DNA from: Micractinium sp. NFX-FRZ
Taxonomy: Eukaryota; Chlorophyta; Trebouxiophyceae; Chlorellales; Chlorellaceae
Direction: 5' to 3'
NCBI GenBank assembly: GCA_029339195.1
Contig: JAPTJF010000509.1
Coordinates: forward strand, 1-42,799
Length of the DNA: 42,799 nt
Shown here piece by piece: positions 1-10,599 of the stretch. The position numbers and the translations under genes are program-made. A model generated the notes under the pieces. That model was given only the letters and a program-made list of their open reading frames with translations, did not search any database and was not told where the DNA came from. Within the stretch, counting starts at the first letter, position 1. Each line of letters begins with the position of its first letter.

Positions 1-114
1 AGTGGGCTTGCGCCCTCGTTTTCCTCCCGGGCATTTGCCGAATCACGCATACCGCGTATACTTCTTCTTCTTCTTCTCTCTTCTGATACCTGTTGAACGC
101 CCAACAATGATCAG
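1..114 (+). promoter_or_regulatory. 5' flank of the GnT I gene
   Basis: This is non-coding sequence upstream of the first usable ATG at 115. It carries a short TTC run at about 61-76, typical of a pyrimidine-rich leader. An upstream ATG at 104 opens a two-codon frame ending in TGA at 113-115. I see no coding region from an adjacent gene and no certain promoter element. Confidence 0.4.
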
Positions 115-3100
115 ATGATGCCCACAGTGCACCGCCCGCCGGGGCACCGGCCGCGCTCACGCTGGCCCTCCAGGACGGCCATGCTGGCCGCCCTGCTGGT
201 ATTCAGCGCCCTCCAGGTGTGCACGAGTTTCGCCGGCGCTGCTACTGGGGTTGCCGAGGCCAGCGCCGCCCCCAACCACCCAAACGGCAGCGGCGGTGGA
301 CGCAAGGTGGCGGCCTGCGCAGTGCGACGGGCCTCACACGTGCTGCTCACCCCCTCCTGTCTTGTGCAGGTTGCGGTCGTTGTCACATACTACAGCCGCA
401 TCACCGCCAGCAAGGTGAGAAGAGAGCTCTGCCTTGCTGCACGTCTAGTGCCTGCTTTGTGGGTGCACCCGCAACCGATTCCTACATGCCTGCCTTCCTC
501 CCGCCACGCAGGAGCGCACGGGCAGCCAGTCGGCGGCTGCAGGGACGAGCATGACTGTCAGCACCGACAGCGCCACAGGCGCGCCCCGCCGCCTGCGCAG
601 CGCTGGAAGAGCCGGCGGGGCCGCTGGGGCGGGTGTGCAGCTCGCTTCCGGGGCACGTGGCGCCGAGGCGGCGCTGCGGTCCACATATGCCAAGCGATTG
701 GCCAGCCGAAAGGAACGCGCCCGTCTGCTGCTGGTGCGTGTGTGGGCGAGTTGGTTGCAGCGCTGTATACCGGGTCATGCTTGAGCAAAGTGCCAAGTGG
801 CGTGCACGTGCGCATGCTCCTTGGGCTTGTGCGCTTGCTGCACAAGCAGGAAGGGACAGGGTCATGCCCTGCTCCTCTCCTTCGCGCCTTGCTTGATCAC
901 GCGTGCTCGGCCTTGCACACACATACAAAGACGGCGACGTTTGCTGGCCACTGCAGACGAGCAGCAACTACGACGAGCAGCGTGTGCAGCGGCTGCGGGC
1001 CGATCAGGAGGCGGCGGAGGCGCAGCTGGATGAGGGGGCGGTGCCGCCAGTGTTGGGCACACGCATCTTCCCGCCTGGTGCGTGAGGGGTGGCCGGCAAA
1101 GAAAGACAGTGTCACTATCAAGCGGTTGTGTGCTGTTTCTGGGGGAGATGGACGGCGGGCAGGGCACAGGGGACCGCCTGGCGAGGGGGCGCTGGCAGGG
1201 GATATTGGCGGGGCAAAGTGACTGGGATACCCTGTTGGTTTCTTCCTGTTGTCACTGCAGGCAGCGAGGAGGGGCCGTGCGTGGGCAGGGGACCGCCTGG
1301 CGAGGGGGCGCTGGCAGCTGTGGTGGTCGTCACGTTTGACAGGTGCGGCCCTGCTCCTTACCGCTGCCGCCGACTAGTGCCTGCATGCCCTGACCACGTG
1401 TGCTCCAGGGGCTGCGTTTGACTGGCAAAATGCTTAGAATGCGAAAACAGCGCGTGAGGTGTGTGCACTCAAGTCCACATTGTGCCACAACTCTGCCTGG
1501 CCAGTTCAAGTTTCCTGCTTGCACACATGCTCGAACACATGGTGCTGCTGTGTGCCGCTGCCTCGACACACCACACCTTATGCTGCTTTCTCGTCTCGTC
1601 CTCCCACACTTGATGGCTGTGTTGACCGCAGGGCGCGGTACATGAGCAGCCGCTGCATGCTCTGTACCTGTGCCTCTCTGACGTTTACCCCCCTGTCCGC
1701 CCACGCCATGCCACAGGGCCCGCTACCTGGAGCAGACGTTGCGAAGCCTGCTGGAGGTGCATGGCCGGGACCCTGCTAACAGGTGCGCTGCCACTGGGTG
1801 CCGCTGCTGCTGCGTGAAGGAGAGAAATTCCTCGTCTGCTCAGCCACATGGGCACTGCATGGAATTGCTTGCTTATTGCTGCTGCTGCCACTGCTGCTGC
1901 TGCTACTGCTGAGGATGCTGCTGCTGATGAAGAAGAGGAGGAGGAAGGGGATCAGCGCAGCCTGCCTGCTGGCCTTCCAGCAGCAGTTGCTGCTGGGACT
2001 TGGTGCATAGTTCCAAGTTTTGTTGAAGACAGCGAGGCCTTGGTCAGCCCTTCTCGCTCCTCCCCTGCATGTGACTACCCCAAGCAGTCTCCTCTCTGGA
2101 TGTGAGCCAGGGTTTGAATGCAACCAGCTTGCCTCCTCACAGCGCCCTTCAACGATGCATGCCCCTGGCCTGCGCAGGGTCAAGTTCCCTCTCTTTGTGA
2201 GCCAGGACTTCAACTCAACGGGCGTGCAAGACGTTGTGGCGCAGGTGGGCCGTGGGCTGGTGGCGGCACAATGTAAAGAATGCAAGAGACACATGCAGTG
2301 CCTGCTACGCATGTCTGTATGCTGTCTGCCTGGTGCCGTTGTCGGGTGCTGGGCACATGACGCTGCCAGCCTCGCCAGCCTGCCGCCATGCTGGCTTGTC
2401 CCGTGAAGCCTTAACCATTTGCCTCCCCACCGTGCCCCCCTCCACACATCTAACTCCCAGCGCTACCACGCATGTCTGTCTGTTCAAGCCCCTGCTGCCC
2501 GCAGCACCTGGACCGCCTGAGCTACCTGCAGCACCGGGAGGAGCAAGAGCCGGTGCCGGAGAATGCCAAGGAGAAGGTGGTGTACTACCGCATCGCCAAC
2601 CACTACAGGTGTGGGAGGGACAGCGGCACAACATCAGCAAACAACGTGACAGGGGACCATCTTGGTTGCTACGGTTGACATCAGTTGTGCGTGCTGCCGT
2701 TTCCTTGAGCCGACATAGCTGCTGGAGGGTGGCGAGGGACCTGAGCGTGTGATCCTGAGTTGCAAACCCCTCCTTTGGTCTTGCAGGTTCATCATGAAGA
2801 CAATGTTTGAGTGCTTTGGATTTGAGCGAATCATCATACTGGAGGTGGGTTTGGGAGGGGGGTTCGCCCAACAGCGCCAGCGCGGCCCCCTCGTCCCCGG
2901 CAAGCTTGTACTCCTTCCCGCTGCCGCCACCCCGAAGGGTGCGACCAATGTGAGCATGTTCAGAAACGCTTGCCAGCCATGCGCTTTGGACCTCCATTCA
3001 TTCCCTTAATCCTCGAATGCGCTTATATCAATCAATTCCTTTAAATTTTGTATCTTTAATACGAATGGACCTCCATTCAGCACCTCGATTCCTTGACGCA

Positions 3101-6100
3101 ATTCAACCTCCATGCATTACCTGAATTCCCTTCATGCCATTTGGACTTCCATTCATTGTCTTGATTCCTTGATGCGCAAACCTGCAGGACGACATGGAGC
3201 TGGCCCCCGACCTGTTTTCCTTTTTCGAGGCCACCGCCCCCGTGCTGGACGCAGACCCCTCTCTCTATTGCGTGAGCTCATGGAACGACCACGGGCAGGT
3301 GGGCTGGGGCCAGGTCTCAAGCTGGATGTGGGGCGGCTGGTGCCGCTGCCGTCGGTGCTGCTGCTGCGCCTGCTGTCGAGGTGTGGGACATCAGGTCCCT
3401 CAGCATTTCTGCTACAGTTGTGCGCTGCAGCAGGCACCTGCATGCACAGCATGTCGCGGCATGGCAGGTCAAGCTGCAAATCCACGCACTCGAACTTTCG
3501 GCTCCTGGCTCATTCCCAACTGGGAGTGCAGACCATTTCCTGCGCAGTGTCGCCAAGCTGCACCGCTACGAACTATTGCCAACTTCTCATCTCTGGATGC
3601 TTCACTTTCCACTACAACCGCGCGCATTCCATCCGCATCTTTATCCCATGCACTCTGTGCTCCCGCACCGCTACTTGGTGTGCATCACGCCAAGTGTTAC
3701 CTTTTACAAAGCCCAGTATTTGTTCACCTCCTTTTTGTGCTGCACTGGCACCTTCATCTATTGTTTACAATGTCCCGCTCATGGCCATCACTAGTTCAAT
3801 TCTTTATAGATCTATTGTTTTGTTTACAAACCCCAGCCCATGCCCATCAGCAGTTCGTTTCAATACAAATTCAACTCTTGGTCAAACAATGGTGTGCAGG
3901 ATCGGTTTGTGCGCAACGCCACCCAGCTCTACCGCTCCGACTTCTTCCCGGGCCTCGGCTGGATGACCAACCGGCGCGTGTGGGAGTCGATACGCGGCAT
4001 CTGGTGAGGCAGGCGGCATGAAACGGGGGTGCAGGGTGGGAGTAAGGGTGGGCAAAGTCTGCCATCTTGCTGATGCTATTCACACAGAGCACACTGATGG
4101 CTACTTGCCCTGCTTGTTCAGCTGTCATCTGCCATGCCTTGCCGTGTCGCCCAATCTTGGTGTTTTGGTGTTGGCGCTTCACTGCTCGGGTTTGCTAAGT
4201 AAGTGGGAAACGAGGCAACCTGGGAACTCCAGGCATGCCCTTGTGGCCAAACATTGTTTGAATCCTCTTCACCAATCAATGTTGTGGCGTGCAGGCCCCG
4301 CGCCTACTGGGACGACTTCATGCGTCTCAACACCACGCGGCAGGGGCGGCAGTGCATCAGGTGGGCAGCAGGGAGCCATGCACCGAGGTCACAGCGAGTC
4401 AAAGCACATGATGGTGACCATGCAGAGGCATTTATAGTGACCAAACCAACTGGTGGTGACCGGCCGATTGCCCGATAAATTGCCAGTGCAGCTAGCGGCG
4501 CATCCTGCACAATTGCCGGTGCAGCTTGTGACGTGTCCTGCAGATGACATGTTGCTGCTGTTGATGCTGCCGGTTGCACAGATCCGTTGCTGGCGCCAGT
4601 GCCACATGCTGACAAAATGTCGTGCTGCAGCTGGCGGCGCTTGCAGCCATAGCACCTTTGGCTGCAGTGGCAGAGTCCTCTTGAATTTCACTCACCCGCC
4701 GCGTGTCTCCACTCTGCCTGTTCTCACAGCCCCGCCTCTCATCCCCGTCCTTATTCCCGCCTGTGTGCAGGCCCGAGGTGTGCCGCACCTACAACTTTGG
4801 CGACGTGGGCTCCTCCTCTGGCCAGTACTTCCGCCTCTTTCTGAAACCCATCATGCTCAACAATGGTGGGTGCGTTGGCTGGGTGTGGGCGGTCGGAGGC
4901 AAGTTTTGGCGCTGCTTGCAAGTGCGCTCATGCGACGTCCGTGGCCTGACAACTACCCCTGGAAGTGTGCTCCCCACAGCGCATGCACTCGCTTTGCTGG
5001 TGCCGCGAGTGCGCAGGCCAGGTGAATGGCACACCTTGCTCTTTGGTCCTAATGTTCTTGGCTGGCCGTGCAGTGAGCGTGGACTGGCAGAGCATGGACC
5101 TCGGCTTCCTGCAGGCCGACAGGTGCGAGGGAGAAATGTTTGTCACTATGACGTAAAAGTGTGCACGTGCCAGGCTGAACCGGCAGATCTGAGAGAGGTC
5201 CAGTGCAAGCGCGCTGCTGCCATCGACGTTCAAGAACAAACAGAAGCTGCCTTGCATCACTGCTGCCCCCTGCAGGTATGAGCTCATGTTTGCTGCTGAG
5301 GTGGCGGCTGCGGAGGAGATCAGCACGATAGGTGAGTGCTTTGCTCGCAGGCATGTCTGTCTGCGGCACATTCTTGTGCGGCTGCAGCGCTGTAAACTGA
5401 ATGCATGAACGAACAATGAGTGCACGTCTGGCTCGACTCCTCTTCAGCTTTGGCCTGGGTCGCCCTGCTCGCTGGGTGGGACGAAACTGGAATTCAACTG
5501 ATCTACCAATTTGGCCACCCTGTATGTTTTCCTGCCTTTCTTAGCGACAGGCGGTGGATGTGCTGTCCGGCAGAGACCACGAGCCGTGTTGCAAGATTTA
5601 GCACTTGTACTGAACGTGTGTTAACTCGTCTGCCGCGCCCCTGCAGAGGAGGTGGTTGACGCCCTGCCGGGCAGAGACTACGTTCTGCGCTACAAGAGCC
5701 AGCAGCACTACGAGGCGCTGACGGGGCGGCTGCGCATGCTGCGCGAGTGGCGGGTGAGTTGTGGCGTTGAGAGTGAACATGCTGCAGGGGGGCTGTGCCC
5801 TGAGGGGCAAGTTCTGTGACCACAAGGTTGTGTGCTCTGCGGGATCACATGGGCCGAATACGCCCAGCAAAGTGTAGGTGCTCTAACCCCACTCTTCCAA
5901 GCCACTGGGTGCGTTAGCAACTGCCCGGTATGCCGCCGCCCACACCATGCCATGCTGCCCCCTGCCCTCCCTTCCGCCCACCCAGGACGGGGTGCCGCGT
6001 GGCGCCTACCGCGGCATCGTGCCGGTGCGCAACTTGAAGGGCGCTCGCATCTTGCTGGCGCCCACGCCGGATGTCGACTTCTCAGGCACGCTTTGTTTTT

Positions 6101-6946
6101 GCAGAGGCCGGGGGATGTATATGGGGAATGGATGCCAGGGAAGGCAAGATGCATGCATATGGGCACAAGGAAAGCAAAGTGCTGTGTGTTGCTCAAATAG
6201 TGCTTTTATGGTGCACGGCGGTTGTGTTTTCACATGGCAGCTTTGCTACCCTTCAAGCGGCAAGCAGGGGGCTGTGGCAGTTGGGCAAGACAGAGAGTTG
6301 GCATAACGGCAAGATTTGCTGCCGAAAGACGCTTCAGCCTGGAGCTGCCTCGTTCTGTGCATCGCAGCCCATGCCTCACACTTCCACTGCTCTCCGCGCT
6401 TGTGCAGCCCCGGCCGCTGCGGCCCCGGGAGTGGTCTTGAGAACGGACAGCACCGGCGCCCTGGTCCGCAGGTGGGCGGTCGTCTCGATAGGGTTGCACG
6501 CACTTCAGTTGATGTCGCTGCTGGCTGCTGTGATGGAACAGGTGCTTTAGTCAATGATGTGCATCGCCTGTCAGCACGCTTGGCATGCACAGCATGCAGG
6601 TGCCATGCGCATGAACTGACAGGCTGCCAGGATCATTCCGCACCCTGCTGCAACTGCTCTCCCTCCGTGCAGTCGTGCGCGGGGCAAGGGCGGCTTGCCA
6701 GCAGCAGAGTGGCTCAAGCAGCGGCAGGAACGGTTGGCAGCCTGGAAGGTTGCACAGCAGCAGGTACTGGCAGGGGTGCAGGATGCGGCGCGGCAAAATG
6801 TGATGCAGGAGCAGCAGCAGCAGCAGCAGGCGCCGGTGTTGATACAGGCGCAGGGCGGGCGGCAATTGGCAGAGGAGCAGCAGGCGGTGGCTGGGGCCTT
6901 GCAGCACGATGCTGATGCAGCTGCGGTGCACACTGATCCTGGATGA
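115..6946 (+). CDS. MGAT1: Alpha-1,3-mannosyl-glycoprotein 2-beta-N-acetylglucosaminyltransferase (GnT I, GT13 family)
   Basis: This Golgi type II membrane enzyme adds the first GlcNAc to Man5 N-glycans, which opens complex N-glycan synthesis. Nineteen exons join in frame to 660 residues: 115-306, 370-414, 512-733, 957-1077, 1261-1342, 1717-1782, 2178-2244, 2505-2608, 2787-2844, 3188-3298, 3900-4003, 4295-4360, 4771-4865, 5074-5122, 5276-5331, 5647-5753, 5986-6085, 6408-6471, 6673-6946. A signal anchor lies at about residues 22-43. The catalytic domain has a VVVVTFDRARYLEQT start, the metal-binding EDD at 319-321 (split between exons 9 and 10), SSWNDHG, DFFPGLGW, YWDDF (probable catalytic Asp near 398), the plant-type PEVCRTYNFG and DGVPRGAYRGIV. 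Arabidopsis GnT I is about 445 residues; this one has a longer stem and a Q-rich tail. Intron 17 needs a GC donor. Exons 2-4 are less certain because the stem is poorly conserved. Confidence 0.93.
1168..1317 (+). repeat. Exact 31-nt direct repeat, one copy in an intron and one in an exon
   Basis: Positions 1168-1198 (intron 4 of GnT I) and 1287-1317 (exon 5) are identical over 31 nt, starting AGGGGACCGCCTGG. The exonic copy encodes the GRGPPGEGALA stretch just before the catalytic domain. This is a local duplication across an intron-exon boundary. Confidence 0.85.
2986..3178 (+). repeat. Degenerate ~39-nt tandem repeat inside GnT I intron 9
   Basis: Units at about 2986-3023, 3062-3100, 3101-3139 and 3140-3178 share the pattern TTGGACCTCCATTCA followed by CTTGATTCCTTGATGCGC. 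The last three are contiguous and end just before the acceptor at 3187. The third unit is the most diverged. The repeat is AT-richer than its surroundings. Confidence 0.65.
3695..3880 (+). repeat. Diverged direct repeats in GnT I intron 10
   Basis: Related phrases recur: ATCTATTGTTTACAA, CCATCACTAGTTCAATT and CCATCAGCAGTTCGTTTCAAT, each near TTTACAA and GCCCATG-like words. Spacing is about 60 nt. It looks like an old, decayed tandem duplication in an intron. Confidence 0.4.
6795..6830 (+). repeat. CAG triplet run coding for a polyglutamine tract
   Basis: The last exon of GnT I contains a run of CAG codons (about 6808-6829) that encodes consecutive glutamines within a Q/A-rich, probably helical tail. 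CAG runs are common in GC-rich algal coding sequence and may vary in length between strains. Confidence 0.7.
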
Positions 6947-6980
6947 CGCCCGAGGGAGGGCATCATTTAGTAGGTTTTGA

Positions 6981-6985
6981 TTACA
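6981..6985 (-). terminator. Poly(A) signal of the M48-like gene
   Basis: TTACA on the plus strand is TGTAA on the minus strand, about 330 nt after the stop codon at 7314. It is the nearest such pentamer on that strand in the interval. Confidence 0.4.
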
Positions 6986-7007
6986 TATGTGCTACGTCCC
7001 CTGCTGC

Positions 7008-7012
7008 TGTAA
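7008..7012 (+). terminator. TGTAA poly(A) signal of the GnT I gene
   Basis: TGTAA lies 62 nt after the GnT I stop codon, inside the short convergent interval 6947-7313. A second TGTAA is at about 7202. TGTAA is the usual poly(A) signal of green algae. Confidence 0.6.
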
Positions 7013-7313
7013 ATAAAAATGGGCGCTAAAAACAGGAAGTTCGTCGTAGAGCAGAGCAGAATAGAGAGGGCACTTGAAGTGTGCTGGTTGAGCTTGGGTG
7101 GTGCTTTTCTAAAGTGCCTACTGTGAGATACGAGCAAGACGAGGGAAGGCAGCCAGGACATGGAAGCTTCCAAAGTGCTAAGTTCGGGCCCGAAGTTGCA
7201 GTGTAATGTTCAAATGTATATTGTTAAAGTTTTTTGTCTAGGCAGCACAATGGGCAGCTACCGCGATACCGGTCCAGTGTTTCAGGGTGGTGTGCAAATA
7301 GGCTCAAACACTG

Positions 7314-9904
7314 TCATACAAGCAGGTTGGTGATGGCCGAGGCTGGGCTGCCCACTACGGCAGGAGCCTGGCGAGGACGTAGCCATGCCTGCAGCTTGGC
7401 TAGCCAGCTCGCTGCCCTGCGCTCCCGTGCCTCCTCTGCTGCCTGCAGCGCCAGCTGGGCAGCCGCCTCAACCTGCCTGGCTGCCTCTGCGGCCTCCTTG
7501 GCAGCTGCCTCGGCCTGCTTGGCTGCCTCGTTGGCCTCTTTGGCAGCCCGCAGCTTGTCTGCCACCCGCTGGGCAATGCTGATGTCCTCGCTGGTGGAGT
7601 ACTGGCCACCCAAGGTCAGGGGTGGCACGCTGTAGCCCTGCCCCATGTCTGAGCGGGCTGCCAACTGGCACAGCCGGGTCAGGCGTGCCTCCAGCGGGGG
7701 CTCCACCCCCAGCAAGCCTGCAATCATAGCCAGCGCAGCAGGTTGCTGCATGTGGACTACTACTTGCCGCGTCAAGCTGCACGGCAGCACATTGTTGAGG
7801 AACTGTGTGACGTTGTCCACGGCACCAGGGCTGTTTTTTTCCAGCGCAATAAGCGCGTTTGTCCAGAAGCAGATGAAGCGCAGGAAATGCTGGCACGGAT
7901 CCTTGGTTGCGTTGGAGGCACCATTGGCCAGCGCTTCAACCATGTACTGCAGCTCCAGGTTTGCCTTCCGCGTCAGCAGGTAAAGTCGGATATCGCCCTC
8001 CTGCTCTGCATGCACCGCCACCTCCTCCAGGGCGCCTGCAACCTCCTTGCCTAGCTCAATAACAGCAGCATGTAGGAGGCTCGCGTCCCCAATTTGCACT
8101 CCCTGCAGCGCCCCATCCAGAGCTTGTGGTGGCACGCCTGCCCGCAAAAGGGCCCTGGCAGCAATGTCGTCCACTTCGTAAGTGTGACGCCTGCATTCAG
8201 TGCACGAGGTTGGGAAGCACATGGTTCAGTTTCTGTGCATTTGTGGGAACCGGGTGCACGACTGCAAGCGTCCACTGCACTCCAATGCACGTGTCCCAAC
8301 CGGTGCTCACCACAGCATGCCTTTCACGACGGAGACAGCCTGCAGCACACGGGACTGCATGGCTTGCCCCTCCAGCGGCTTCACACCAGAGCCACCCAGC
8401 CCGGCTGCTGCCAGGTTCCATGCCGTTGTGGAGATCAGAGAGGGCCAGCCAGAGAAAAAGGTGCTGCCATTATCCTGGTATGCCTTTAACAGAGCGTCGC
8501 GCATGCCCAGCAGCTGCTCTTCTTCCTGCATGCAGACAATTGTGAGGTGACTTCGGGTTGAGGATCTGTGCAGCACGCTTGTTGCGCATGCTGCGCATGC
8601 TGGGAACAATGCAGGCATGAGGCATAAGAGGGCATGAGTCAATGTCAGTTCAATGGCATTGTGGCAATTCATTGGGCGCCTCACCATAATCGTGCGTGAG
8701 CAGGTGAGCACACCATGTGACATGGAGCGCCCTTGCAGCGCAGGCAGACCCCGGGGTGTGGTTGCACAGACACCACCTGGAGCACACCCACCTTGTGCTG
8801 CGCCACCCGGCTTGCCATCTGGCTTGCGATGACAAACATCAGCGAAGCCGCCGGCTGCGCGCTGTGCTGCAGGCAGCCCTCAACCTCGCCAGTGGTCAGC
8901 ACCACCACGCCCTCGGGCAGTACATCATGAAAGGGGTCTTTGGTCGGCAGCACAAGAACGTGCCAGCCGCAATCCTGCGCGGGGAGTGAGGCAAGAGCAC
9001 AGTACAGGTGACAGGCAATAATACGCACAAGCGGATTAGTTTCACAGAGAGATGCCCGGGGGAAGCAAACGGGCGTGTCGCTGCAACATGCCATTGCCCA
9101 AACACCCTTGCTGGCCACCGCAACATTGCAGTATGAATATTGCATTATTGCAGGCGCTTCTAACCAGGATGTGGCGGCCAAAGCCAGTGCGCTCCACCTC
9201 CTGCGCCATCACAGCCGCCAGTGCCATGCACGCCTCCTCCAGCGGCCCTTTGTATACATCACTGAGTGCCGCGTCCTCCTCTGCCTCTGCCTCTGCTTCT
9301 AGGTATATGAACTGCACCTGCCCAGGGGCCACTGGCGCCAGCGCCCGGTCGCCCCACTGCAGATGGGTGGGAGCCGGGTAAACTTGGCGAGGGCTTGCAA
9401 TGCACGCCACAAGAAACCATTTTGTGTCACAGACATTTCACGGTGCCAGTGAGAACACAAGTTCAAGCGTCGCACGTGCAGAAACATGTAATGCAGTCCC
9501 AGGGCGCGCCCCGCCACAGTTAACTGTTGATGCCAGTGGCACGATTGGGCCAATGCCGAGACACTTTGCACCTCTCGATAAGCGGCAACTTGGGGACTGC
9601 GTCTTGCCTGTTTCAGCATGTCTGGATAATTATCTGACAAATAACGTTTGACTGGGGAGTCCGCGGGATCCGGCTTGGCAAAATGCTGCAGCAGCCAGGG
9701 GTGCGGCTTGAGGCGCCACCTGCCGCCCGCAGCGGCGTCGCCGCCATAGGGCACCTGCTCCACAAATGTGCTTGCTGCGGCAGCGCCGGCCGCCGCCGAT
9801 GCACCGCCCATGATCATCATCGCCCGGCGCCCGCCACTGCTTACGACGGCCGAGGCCAGGGCGGCGGAAGCGGAGCGCATGGCGCCCAGGACGCGACTAG
9901 TCAT
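7314..9904 (-). CDS. OMA1/M48-like mitochondrial protein with a degenerate zinc-protease motif (pseudoprotease)
   Basis: Exons (minus strand): 9904-9565, 9382-9165, 8974-8792, 8525-8311, 8190-7314, about 610 residues. The exon 1/2 junction is the weak point; a donor at 9572 is also possible. The N-terminus (MTSRVLGAMRSASAALASAVVSSGG) reads as a mitochondrial presequence. Residues about 187-247 align with the OMA1/M48 core: WHVLVLPTKDPFHDVLPEGVVVLTTGEV, then VIASQMASRVAQH where active enzymes have V-L-G-H-E-I-A-H-x-V-A. All three residues of HExxH are replaced (S237, Q238, S241). The third-ligand region, YEVDDIAARALLRAG, keeps its Glu near 324. A helical C-terminal half ends in an Ala/Glu-rich coiled coil at about 510-580. 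It is probably a non-proteolytic relative of the stress protease OMA1. Family assignment is by motif reading only. Confidence 0.72.
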
Positions 9905-10109
9905 TCTACACGAGGAGCCTACAGGAACAAGATAGTGAGACAATCACAGCTAGTCACCGGGCTGGATCGAAACGCCAACGCACAACATTCTTTCACCGCC
10001 GCCAAGCTGGCAGGACCGGCGGGCCGGCTGTGGCTGAGAGTGGACTGTTTCGGTATCTCACTGGTCACATTCCTTGAGGCCTGATGTGCTACTCTTTGCA
10101 TATTTACCA

Positions 10110-10139
10110 TTACAATCAATCTCTGAATTTCCAATTACA
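10110..10139 (-). terminator. Duplicated poly(A) signals of the J-protein gene
   Basis: Two TTACA pentamers (TGTAA on the minus strand) lie at 10110-10114 and 10135-10139, each within a repeated 18-nt phrase. They imply a 3' UTR of about 470-490 nt for the gene ending at 10600. Confidence 0.45.
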
Positions 10140-10294
10140 ATCGATCTCCGAGGATTTTCATGCCGGGCCTGCGCAACTGCCGCACTGCGTACGTGGGCAG
10201 GCACTGCCCATGGCGAGGAAAAGAAACAGCCGGGCATGGTTGTGGCGCACAGACCGACGACCACAGATGGTGCCTTAACAAAACAACTTTGAAA

Positions 10295-10345
10295 ATGAAA
10301 CTGAGAGTCTTGAACTCTAATGCCGGCCCAGCTGCTCTAGCCAAG
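10295..10345 (-). repeat. tRNA-like remnant
   Basis: Read on the minus strand, GCTCTTGGCTAGAGC forms a D-arm-like hairpin. About 20 nt later GAGTTCAAGACTC forms a T-arm-like hairpin with a GTTCAAGAC B-box. There is no pairing acceptor stem and the anticodon arm is missing, so it is not a functional tRNA. It could be a tRNA-derived SINE fragment or chance. Confidence 0.25.
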
Positions 10346-10599
10346 AGCACTGCTGTGTGCGCATGTGCACTCATGTTGGTGCTAAGCCATGATCCGCCTT
10401 GCATGCAACTGCCTGCCTGCATGGCTGGCTGCACAGCACCCTGCTCTTTCCTGCAGTCTGCCCTGCTTCTTGGCATGCTGGCAGATGAAGCCCGGACCCC
10501 GCCTTGCCCCCACCCCCAGCAATCTAGCAGCGCATACACGACTGGTTGCTGCTTGGTGCTCTGCTTGCGCTGTGGGGTCCGCAACAGGGCCTCGTGCTG

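Larger units (their letters stand above)
6947..7313. other. Convergent 3' interval between GnT I and the M48-like gene
   Basis: This non-coding stretch holds both 3' UTRs. The plus-strand signal TGTAA (7008-7012) lies past the minus-strand signal (TTACA on the plus strand, 6981-6985), so the two transcripts probably overlap at their 3' ends. I see no further gene. Confidence 0.5.
9905..10599. other. Interval between the M48-like gene start and the J-protein stop
   Basis: Both neighbours are on the minus strand, so this holds the J-protein 3' UTR and the promoter of the M48-like gene. Two near-identical 18-nt phrases, ATTACAATCAATCTCTGA (about 10109) and ATTACAATCGATCTCCGA (about 10134), each contain the minus-strand poly(A) pentamer. 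A tRNA-like remnant lies at 10295-10345. I see no coding region. Confidence 0.5.

Noticed and set aside
115..1221. A continuous 368-codon plus-strand frame at the start of the window
   Set aside because: It begins with the true GnT I exon 1 but reads through introns. Splicing at GT-AG sites gives the conserved GnT I protein instead.
2305..2997. Minus-strand frame of 230 codons
   Set aside because: It is antisense to GnT I exons 8-9 with no motif; a shadow of the coding strand.
2986..3178. CRISPR-like array
   Set aside because: Units are contiguous and diverged with no unique spacers, and they lie in a spliceosomal intron.
3112..4021. Long plus-strand frames of 284 and 275 codons
   Set aside because: They cover introns of GnT I and include intronic repeats. 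Only 3188-3298 and 3900-4003 fit the family.
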